Source of the DNA: Acidobacteriota bacterium
GTDB lineage: Bacteria > Acidobacteriota > Thermoanaerobaculia > UBA5066
Assembly: GCA_016716715.1 (NCBI GenBank)
Contig: JADJVE010000015.1
Span: 1 to 29,869, forward strand
Direction of reading: 5' to 3'
Length of the DNA stretch: 29,869 bases
Within the stretch, counting starts at the first letter, position 1. Every line of letters starts with the position of its first letter. Shown piece after piece: positions 24,150-29,869 of the stretch. A program made the translations under genes and the position numbers. The notes under the pieces are model-generated. The model worked only from the letters and a program-made list of their open reading frames with translations. It searched no databases and was not told the origin of the DNA.

Positions 24150-25955
24150 GTGGCGACCTCCCGTGGGGCTTGCGTGAGGGCGATTGAAGACTTGCTTAGA
24201 AGGGTGAAAGCCCCTCGCGCGCCCGTCGCCGGGGCCTTGTTCGCAGCGCTCCTGCTCGCCCCGCTGCTCTCTTACTCATTCGAAGGAATCCCCTCTTCCT
24301 CTTCGGCTGTTCCTCGTTCCCCCATTCGCTTCACCGACGTCACGAGGAAATCGGGCATCACGTTCTCGTACGAAACCGACCTGCGCCGTGGTCGGAACCT
24401 CGCCACGATGGGTGCGGGCGTCGCGATGGGGGACTTCAACGGCGACTCGTTTCCGGACCTCTTCTTCGCGGGCTCGGCCGCGAGCGGCAAGAAACCCGGC
24501 GCCGGCCCGTGCGGCGCGCTCTATCGGAACCGCGGCGACGGCACGTTCGAGGACGTGACGGTGCGCTCGGGGATCAGGTCCTGCGGCTGGAGGATGGGAG
24601 CGTACTGGGTGGACCTCGACGGGGAGGGGCATCTCGACCTCGTCGTGACGGGAGTCGGCAAGGTCGAGCTCTGGAAGAACCTCGGCAACGGCACCTTCCG
24701 CAACGTGGCGGCCGAACGCGGCCTCCTCGCGCCCGGCTACTCGGTCGGCCTCGCGGCTGGCGACGTGAACGGGGATGGGCGCGTGGACCTCTACGTCGTC
24801 GGCTACCTCGACACGGACTACGCGAAGGAGAGCTCGTTCGGCCAGTTCGAGGTCCGCGTCCCGGAGGACTACGATGGACAGGAAGCGAAGCTGAACGTGC
24901 AGGGCGAGGACGGCCGGTTCGTCGAGCGCGCGAAGGATGCCGGCGTCCTCAACACGGGCGGGCGCGGCCTGTCGGCCGTCTTCTTCGACTACGACGGAGA
25001 CGGCGCGCCCGACCTGTACGTCGCGAACGACCGGACGACGAACGTCCTCTACCGTAACAGGGGCGCAGGCGCGTTCGAGGACGTGACGGTCGAGACGGGC
25101 GCCGGCAGGCGCGACCACAAGGAGGCGCGCGCCGGCATGGGTGTCGCGATCGGAGACCTCGACGGCAAAGGCCGGCCGGACATCGTCGTCACGAACTTCG
25201 CGGGCGAGCCGAAGACGCTCTACCGCAACGTCGAGGGCGCGCTGTTCGACGACGCGACGGAAACCTCGGGTGTCGAGCGCCCGTCTCTTCCGTACGTGCA
25301 GTGGGGGACCGACATCGTCGACCTCGACGACGACGGGCGACCCGACCTCGTGATGGTCTCGGGTCACCTGATCCCGAAGATGATCATGACGTTGGCGCGG
25401 CTGTTCGGGAACAGCAAGAGCCTCGGCCCGTACGCCCGGGGCGACCGCAGCTACAAACAGCCGCCCGTTCTCTACCGCAACGCAGGCGGCGGCCGGATGG
25501 AAGACGCCACGCCGTCGGCGGGCGATCTCGGCCTCGTGCGCCTCTCGGCGCGCGGCCTCGCCGCCGGCGACATCGACGGGGACGGGCGCGTGGACCTCGT
25601 GATCGCGTCGATCATCGGGGGCGCGCACGTCCTGCGTAACGCGACGGCCGCTCCCGGGAACGCCCTCGAAATCCTCCCGGTGGCGGGAGCAGACCGGCGC
25701 ACCGTGCTCGGGACGAAAGTCGTCGTAACCGCGGGAGGCGTGCGGCAGGTGCAGGAGTTCATCCTGCGGCCGTCGTACGCCTCCGGAGCGTGGATCCCGC
25801 TCCACTTCGGGCTCGGCGCAGCTGAGACGGCCACGGTCGAGGTCATCCCGCCGGGCGCGACGGCACCGGCAAGCCGGTTCGAGAGCGTCTCGGCGGGCCG
25901 GATCTACACGGTGAAGGACGGCGCGCTTGCCGAGCGCCGCGCCTTCCGGCGTTGA
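24150..25955 (+). CDS. Secreted FG-GAP/VCBS repeat protein, CRTAC1 family
   Basis: 601 aa from GTG at 24150; a GTG at 24204 gives a more normal signal peptide (KAPRAPVAGALFAALLLAPL), so the true start is uncertain. FG-GAP blades run through the mature protein with DFNGDSFPD, DLDGEGHLD, DVNGDGRVD, DYDGDGAPD, DLDGKGRPD, DLDDDGRPD and DIDGDGRVD. Blade ends read FRNVAAERGL, FEDVTVETGA and so on. The C-terminus has a UnbV-like tail (GTKVVVTAGGVRQVQEF, HFGLGAAETATVEV). Likely exported beta-propeller of CRTAC1 type; ligand unknown. It is 28 bases after the second VCBS gene. Its stop overlaps the pseudouridine synthase start. Confidence 0.9.
   Translation: MATSRGACVRAIEDLLRRVKAPRAPVAGALFAALLLAPLLSYSFEGIPSSSSAVPRSPIRFTDVTRKSGITFSYETDLRRGRNLATMGAGVAMGDFNGDSFPDLFFAGSAASGKKPGAGPCGALYRNRGDGTFEDVTVRSGIRSCGWRMGAYWVDLDGEGHLDLVVTGVGKVELWKNLGNGTFRNVAAERGLLAPGYSVGLAAGDVNGDGRVDLYVVGYLDTDYAKESSFGQFEVRVPEDYDGQEAKLNVQGEDGRFVERAKDAGVLNTGGRGLSAVFFDYDGDGAPDLYVANDRTTNVLYRNRGAGAFEDVTVETGAGRRDHKEARAGMGVAIGDLDGKGRPDIVVTNFAGEPKTLYRNVEGALFDDATETSGVERPSLPYVQWGTDIVDLDDDGRPDLVMVSGHLIPKMIMTLARLFGNSKSLGPYARGDRSYKQPPVLYRNAGGGRMEDATPSAGDLGLVRLSARGLAAGDIDGDGRVDLVIASIIGGAHVLRNATAAPGNALEILPVAGADRRTVLGTKVVVTAGGVRQVQEFILRPSYASGAWIPLHFGLGAAETATVEVIPPGATAPASRFESVSAGRIYTVKDGALAERRAFRR
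24182..24212 (+). repeat. Dispersed repeat, copy 9
   Basis: GAAGACTTGCTTAGAAGGGT then GAAAGCCC. Lies at the 5' end of the third VCBS gene, encoding EDLLRRVKA if translation starts at 24150, or forming its leader if it starts at 24204. Confidence 0.5.
24267..24306 (-). repeat. Dispersed repeat, copy 10 (inverted)
   Basis: On the minus strand: GAAGAGGGGATTCCTTCGAA, then TGAGTAAGAGAG. Just after the signal peptide of the third VCBS protein, encoding LSYSFEGIPSSSS. Confidence 0.6.
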
Positions 25956-26548
25956 GCTTTCCGCGCGTCCTCGCCTTCCACAAGCCGCGAGGCGTCGTGT
26001 GCTCCACGGTCGCGGAGGGAGGGGCGACGCCGGTCACGGCCCTTCTGCCGCCGGAGTTCCGCGGCTGGTTCGCGGTCGGACGGCTCGACAAGGAGTCCGA
26101 GGGCCTTCTGCTCTTTTCGGACGACCCGGTCTTCGCGCAGCGCCTCATGGACCCCGGCGGCGTCGCGAAGGTGTACGAGGTCGTCGTCGAGGGGTTCCCG
26201 GACGACGCAGCCCTCGCCCCGATGCGCGCGGGCGGGGTCGAGCTCGACGGGCGCACGCTCCGCCCCGTCGAGGTGACGCGCATCGGAAAGGCGCCGCGCG
26301 GGGGCACGCGTTTCCGGGTCGTCCTGCACGAGGGCGTCAACCGCGAAATCCGCCGCCTCTTCCGCGCGGCGGGGCACAAGGTGCGGCGCCTGAGACGCGT
26401 CGCCGTCGGACCGCTCGAGCTCGGAGAAATCAAGGCGGGGGAGGGAAGAGAGATTTCTTCGAGTGAAAGAGAGCGGCTGCAGGCGGCTGTCGAGAGAGGC
26501 GCCCGGCCCGGCGCGGCCCGGACGCGGCGCCCCGACTCGCCAGGCTGA
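25952..26548 (+). CDS. Pseudouridine synthase, RsuA/RluE family without S4 domain
   Basis: 198 aa from TTG at 25952, whose TTGA overlaps the preceding stop. The family core is clear: LAFHKPRGVVCST, the catalytic loop GRLDKESEGLLLFSDD with D46, KVYEVVVEG, and EGVNREIRRLFRAAGHKVRRL. Lacks the N-terminal S4 RNA-binding domain, as does E. coli RluE. Isomerises uridine to pseudouridine in rRNA; the exact site cannot be told. The C-terminal REISSSERERL is encoded by repeat copy 11. It probably shares a transcript with the secreted protein before it, an unexpected functional pairing. Confidence 0.94.
   Translation: MSFPRVLAFHKPRGVVCSTVAEGGATPVTALLPPEFRGWFAVGRLDKESEGLLLFSDDPVFAQRLMDPGGVAKVYEVVVEGFPDDAALAPMRAGGVELDGRTLRPVEVTRIGKAPRGGTRFRVVLHEGVNREIRRLFRAAGHKVRRLRRVAVGPLELGEIKAGEGREISSSERERLQAAVERGARPGAARTRRPDSPG
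26445..26473 (+). repeat. Dispersed repeat, copy 11
   Basis: GAAGAGAGATTTCTTCGAGT then GAAAGAGAG, one of the closest copies to consensus. Encodes GREISSSERE near the C-terminus of the pseudouridine synthase. Confidence 0.65.
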
Positions 26549-26565
26549 AACCCTGCCCGCTGCAT

Positions 26566-26606
26566 CCCGTATTCACATTCAAAGAAATTCAACGGTGAAT
26601 ACAGGG
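26566..26606. repeat. Inverted repeat with a repeat-family core (copy 12) before the DUF2911 gene
   Basis: GTATTCAC (26569-26576) and GTGAATAC (26595-26602) are perfect 8-bp arms, extended by CCC and GGG. The region between, read on the minus strand, holds GAATTTCTTTGAATGTGAAT, matching the dispersed repeat core. In RNA it would form a stem-loop whose 3' arm touches the GGGAGG ribosome site (26604-26609), so it could modulate translation. Confidence 0.5.
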
Positions 26607-26615
26607 AGGCAAAAC

Positions 26616-27659
26616 ATGAAACGGACCACCCGCGTTCTCCTCGCTCTCGTCCCCGCCCTGCTCGCGTTCGTCCCACCCGCGTTCGCTCAGCAGCAGATCA
26701 AGCTGCCGGACGCGAGTCCGGCGGCCAGCGTGAGCGAGGCGGTCGGGCTCGCCGATTTCACGGTCGCGTACCACCGCCCGGCCGTGAACAAGAGGGAGGT
26801 CTGGGGCAAGCTCGTCCCGTACGGGCAGGTCTGGCGCGCGGGCGCGAACGAGAACACGACGCTCACGGCGACGACGCCCTTCACGTTCGGCGGCAAGGCC
26901 GTGCCCGCGGGCACGTACGGCGTCCACGTGCTGCCTACCGCGGACACGTGGACGTTCATCCTGAGCTCCCAGGCGAAGGCATGGGGCAGCTACAGCTACG
27001 ACGAGAAGGAGGACGTCGCCCGCGCGGCGGTCAAGCCGGCGGCGGCGGAATTCGCGGAACGGCTCACGTGGTCCTTCGACGAGCCGACCGCGGACGGCGT
27101 CGCCTTCACGCTGCGCTGGGAGAAGCTCCGGGCCTCCGTCCCGATCGGAGTGGACGCGAACGCCGTCACGCTCGCGAGCATTCGCGAGCAGCTGCGCGGC
27201 CTGCCGCGTTTCGGCTGGCAGGGCTGGAACGGAGCCGCCGCGTGGTGCCTCCGGAACAAGATGAACCTCGACGAGGCCATGAAGTGGGCGGACCGGTCCG
27301 TCTCGATGACCCCCACGTACCAGAACCTGCGGACCAGGGCCGGCCTCCTCGACCTCAAGGGGGACGCGACCGGCGCCGCGGCGGCGCGCGCGAAGGCGCA
27401 GACGCTCGCGACGGAAGCCGACATCAACAACCAGGGCTACGCGCTTCTCGGCGAGGGAAAGATCGACGACGCGATCGTGGTCTTCCGCAAGAACGCCGCC
27501 GACCATCCGGGGAGCTGGAACGTCTGGGACAGCCTCGCGGAGGGGCTCGAGACGAAAGGCGACAAGGCCGGAGCCGTCGAGAACTACCGCAAGGCTCTCT
27601 CGATGGCGCCCGAGGACCAGAAGAAACGCCTCACGGACACGCTCGCGCGCCTCAAATAG
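26616..27659 (+). CDS. Secreted DUF2911 protein with C-terminal TPR region
   Basis: 347 aa. Sec signal peptide (about 1-24, ending PPAFA before QQQ). The DUF2911 domain follows (about 28-175) with VAYHRPAVNKREVWGKLVPY, VWRAGANENTTLT, VPAGTYGVHVLP and AERLTWSFDEP. A TPR-like helical region covers about 195-345 (AAAWCLRNKMNLDEAMKWAD, GYALLGEGKIDDAIVVFRKN). The DUF2911 family has no settled function and is common in Bacteroidetes and Acidobacteria. Presumably periplasmic. The ATG has GGGAGG 6 nt upstream, part of a stem-loop. Its 3' end overlaps the convergent reductase gene by 8 bases. Confidence 0.92.
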   Translation: MKRTTRVLLALVPALLAFVPPAFAQQQIKLPDASPAASVSEAVGLADFTVAYHRPAVNKREVWGKLVPYGQVWRAGANENTTLTATTPFTFGGKAVPAGTYGVHVLPTADTWTFILSSQAKAWGSYSYDEKEDVARAAVKPAAAEFAERLTWSFDEPTADGVAFTLRWEKLRASVPIGVDANAVTLASIREQLRGLPRFGWQGWNGAAAWCLRNKMNLDEAMKWADRSVSMTPTYQNLRTRAGLLDLKGDATGAAAARAKAQTLATEADINNQGYALLGEGKIDDAIVVFRKNAADHPGSWNVWDSLAEGLETKGDKAGAVENYRKALSMAPEDQKKRLTDTLARLK

Positions 27660-28326
27660 AGGCGGCGTCGTCGTCGGCGAGGGCCTGCATCGCCTTCGTC
27701 TCGTAGACGTGAATCCCGGGCGGCGCCTCCTGCGCGACGGCCACCATGGCCTTCGCGACGTCGTCCGCCCGGATCGGCCGGTAGCGGGCGGCCGGACCGA
27801 GCATGGCGACCGACAGCACCCGTGCGAGGGCGACCCCGAGGGCTTCGCCGGCCCGTCGCTCGCGCCGGTGCCCGATGAGGAACGACGGCCGGAAGATCTG
27901 AACGCCCCGGTAGGGCAGCGTCCGGACCATGTCCTCGGCCTCGCCCTTGCAGCGCAAGTAGAAATTTCCGGACTGCGCGCTCGCGCCGACGGCGCTCACG
28001 AGGAGGAACTGGGTCGAGCCCGCCCGGACGGACACCTCCGCGAGCCGGGCGACGTATCCGACGTCAACCTTGTGGAAGGCCTCCGGCGAGCCCGCCTTCC
28101 GGATCGTCGTCCCGAGGCAGCAGAACACGTCGTCGGCGCGCGGAAACGCCGACATTCGTCCCATGCGCTCGTAGTCGACGGTGCGCTGCTCGAGCTTCTT
28201 GTGCGTGAGGTTGATCGGGCCGCGCACGAACGCGATGACGCGGTCGTACGAACCGCCTGCGAGCAATCGTCGCAGGAGGCGCTCGCCGACGAGCCCGGAG
28301 GCTCCCGCCACGATCGCCGAACGCAT
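27652..28326 (-). CDS. NAD(P)-binding atypical SDR, HTATIP2/TIP30-like
   Basis: 224 aa Rossmann protein. Nucleotide-binding GASGLVG (8-14); CCLGTTIRKAGS is typical of this family; S111 lies in LLVSAVGAS; YLRCK supplies the YxxxK pair (Y123, K127), followed by GEAE and FRPSFLIG. Related bacterial proteins are annotated as NAD(P)H-binding oxidoreductases; substrate unknown. TATGAT lies 11 nt before the ATG and no ribosome site is seen. Convergent with the DUF2911 gene and divergent from the antiporter. Confidence 0.9.
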   Translation of the reverse strand: MRSAIVAGASGLVGERLLRRLLAGGSYDRVIAFVRGPINLTHKKLEQRTVDYERMGRMSAFPRADDVFCCLGTTIRKAGSPEAFHKVDVGYVARLAEVSVRAGSTQFLLVSAVGASAQSGNFYLRCKGEAEDMVRTLPYRGVQIFRPSFLIGHRRERRAGEALGVALARVLSVAMLGPAARYRPIRADDVAKAMVAVAQEAPPGIHVYETKAMQALADDDAASI

Positions 28327-28337
28327 GATTTGACCGC

Positions 28338-28352
28338 ATCATAAGCGAGAAT
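28338..28352. promoter_or_regulatory. Divergent -10-like elements between the SDR and the antiporter genes
   Basis: TATGAT on the minus strand (28338-28343) faces the SDR ATG, and GAGAAT on the plus strand (28347-28352) lies 7 nt before the antiporter GTG. The whole gap is 33 bases, so the two promoters would overlap. No clear -35. Confidence 0.35.
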
Positions 28353-28359
28353 CCGCTTC

Positions 28360-29869
28360 GTGCAGACCGTCGAGACGATCCTGACGCTTCTGGGGCTGAC
28401 GACGCTCCTCGCATTTCTCGCCCAGAAGGCGAAGGTGCCGTACCCGATCTTCCTCGTGATCGGCGGAATGGGCGTCGCCTTCGTGCCAGGCCTGCCGGCC
28501 GTCTCCCTCGACCCGCAGCTCGTGTTTCTGTTTTTCCTCCCGCCGATCCTCTACGCCGCCGGCTACTTCACGTCGTGGCGCGACTTCCGCGTGAACCTGT
28601 TCTCGATTTCTCTGCTTGCGGTGGGGCTCGTCGTCGCGACGACCGCGGCGGTCGCGGCGGTCGTCGTCGCGCTCGTTCCGGGTGTGCCGTGGCCGGCGGC
28701 CCTCGTCCTCGGCGCCATCGTCTCGCCCCCGGACGCCGTCGCGGCGACGGCCATCGCCCAGCGCGTCCGCCTCCCGCGCCAGATCGTCACGATTCTCGAA
28801 GGCGAGAGCCTCGTGAACGACGCGACGGGCCTCGTCCTGCTGAAGTTCGCGAGCGCGGCGATCGTGACGGGGCATCTCGCGGTTCTGCCGGGCATCGCGG
28901 AGTTCTGCCTGATGGTCGTGGGCGGCGTGGCCGTCGGCCTCGCGCTCGGGTGGCTCTTCGCGCAGGCCCAGCGCTACCTCGACGACGCGATTCTCGCGAC
29001 GACGGCCTCGCTGCTCGTCTCGTTTGTCACCTACATCATTGCCGAGCACCTCCACGTCTCCGGCGTCCTCGCGACGGTGACGGCGGGCGTCGTGCAGGGA
29101 CGCTACGTGCCCAGGATCCTGTCCTCGAAGACTCGCATCGAAAGCACGGCCGTCTGGCAGACGTTCATCTTCCTTCTCAACGCTCTCGTCTTCGTCCTCA
29201 TCGGCCTGCAGCTTCCGGCGGTCCTGAACACGCTGGACTGGCCCTGGCCGGTCGTCGTGGACGGCATCTTCGCGACGTTCGGGACGATGGTCGTGGTGCG
29301 CCTCGCCTGGATGTTCCCGGGCGCTTACCTTCCGCGTTACCTGTCCCCGAAGTTCCGCGCCACGCATCCCTATCCACCGTGGCAGGCGGTCGTGATCGTG
29401 GGCTGGTCGGGGATGCGCGGCGTCGTGTCGCTCGCGGCGGCCCTGTCGCTCCCGCTCGTCCTCGCGGACGGCCGGCCGTTCCCGGCGCGCAGTCTCATCA
29501 TCTTCATCACGTTCGCCGTCATCCTCGGGACACTCGTCTTTCAGGGGCTCACGCTCGCGCCGCTCGTGCGCTGGCTGCGCGTCGAGGAGGACCGGTCGGG
29601 GGAGAAGGAGGAGCGGCGGGCGCGCCTTGCGCTCGCCGAGGCGGCGCTCGACCACCTCGACCTGGCAATGGACGAGCAGAACCTGCAGGCGCACCAGGTC
29701 CACGGCGTGCGGCAGGAGTATGTCCAGCGCGTGCGGTCGCTGAAGGGACTCGAGGCCGAAGGCCCCGCGCACGCGCCGCTCGAGCTGTCGAAGGAGCTTC
29801 GGCGGACGGCGGTAGAGGCCCAGCGGAAGCAACTCCTCAAGCTGCGCGACGAGGAAGTCATCGGCGACG
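28360..29869 (+). CDS. CPA1-family Na+/H+ antiporter, 3' end outside window
   Basis: About 503 codons are visible from GTG at 28360, with no stop before the window edge. Roughly 12 hydrophobic segments precede a charged helical C-terminal tail from about residue 405. The exchanger motifs are FFLPPILYAAGY, GAIVSPPDAVAATAI, and EGESLVNDATGLVLL with the ND ion-binding pair. GWSGMRGVVSLAAALSLPL is the late arginine-containing motif of NhaP/NHE-type proteins. The tail (EERRARLALAEAALDHLDLA) is as in YjcE-type bacterial CPA1 members. Exchanges Na+ (or K+) for H+ across the inner membrane. Confidence 0.93.
   Translation, partial: MQTVETILTLLGLTTLLAFLAQKAKVPYPIFLVIGGMGVAFVPGLPAVSLDPQLVFLFFLPPILYAAGYFTSWRDFRVNLFSISLLAVGLVVATTAAVAAVVVALVPGVPWPAALVLGAIVSPPDAVAATAIAQRVRLPRQIVTILEGESLVNDATGLVLLKFASAAIVTGHLAVLPGIAEFCLMVVGGVAVGLALGWLFAQAQRYLDDAILATTASLLVSFVTYIIAEHLHVSGVLATVTAGVVQGRYVPRILSSKTRIESTAVWQTFIFLLNALVFVLIGLQLPAVLNTLDWPWPVVVDGIFATFGTMVVVRLAWMFPGAYLPRYLSPKFRATHPYPPWQAVVIVGWSGMRGVVSLAAALSLPLVLADGRPFPARSLIIFITFAVILGTLVFQGLTLAPLVRWLRVEEDRSGEKEERRARLALAEAALDHLDLAMDEQNLQAHQVHGVRQEYVQRVRSLKGLEAEGPAHAPLELSKELRRTAVEAQRKQLLKLRDEEVIGD

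Noticed and set aside
18713..26606. CRISPR array or tandem repeat interpretation of the dispersed element
   Set aside because: Spacing is irregular (about 100 to over 1800 bases), copies occur in both orientations and lie in genes, and no cas genes are present.

Overview
The window is a high-GC (about 70 %) bacterial chromosome segment, almost fully coding, with no RNA genes, phage genes, insertion sequences or CRISPR array. Three large secreted FG-GAP/VCBS (CRTAC1-like) proteins, a DUF2911 protein, TolC-type efflux and many GTG/TTG starts suggest a Gram-negative soil- or sediment-type bacterium, most plausibly Acidobacteriota or a close relative. That placement is inference from gene content. 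No stretch above about 150 bases lacks a gene.

Layout. 1-4856 (minus): a P-type ATPase and a universal stress protein, then Ku and a MerR-HTH/TPR protein that runs off the left edge. 4857-7724: an intergenic region with Fur-like palindromes, then feoA-feoB (ferrous iron uptake) and a small ankyrin protein. 7737-11789: a Cys-rich mini-protein with its own sigma70-type promoter; a two-gene operon of an ACAD10/11-type acyl-CoA dehydrogenase and an APH-fold kinase; and a divergent NPD-family flavoenzyme. 11794-18552 (minus): a complete tripartite RND efflux operon (outer-membrane channel, periplasmic adaptor, inner-membrane pump) with an Old Yellow Enzyme as fourth gene. 18589-26548 (plus): three consecutive secreted VCBS-repeat proteins and a pseudouridine synthase whose start overlaps the last of them. 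26616-29869: a secreted DUF2911/TPR protein, a convergent NAD(P)-binding reductase, and a CPA1 Na+/H+ antiporter that runs off the right edge.

Three signals stand out. (1) A dispersed, AT-richer repeat of about 25-35 bp, core TTTCTTYGAARGTGAA, occurs about a dozen times in both orientations, but only between 18.7 and 26.6 kb. Most copies lie inside coding sequence, mainly in linkers and termini of secreted proteins. (2) The kinase plus dehydrogenase pair is a split version of animal ACAD10/ACAD11, whose established chemistry is 4-hydroxyacyl-CoA phosphorylation and elimination. (3) Several genes that begin transcription units have a -10-like hexamer 6-8 nt before a GTG or ATG start and no Shine-Dalgarno sequence, which points to leaderless transcription. 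The P-type ATPase also lacks most SERCA-type calcium ligands and shares its upstream region with the iron-uptake operon.
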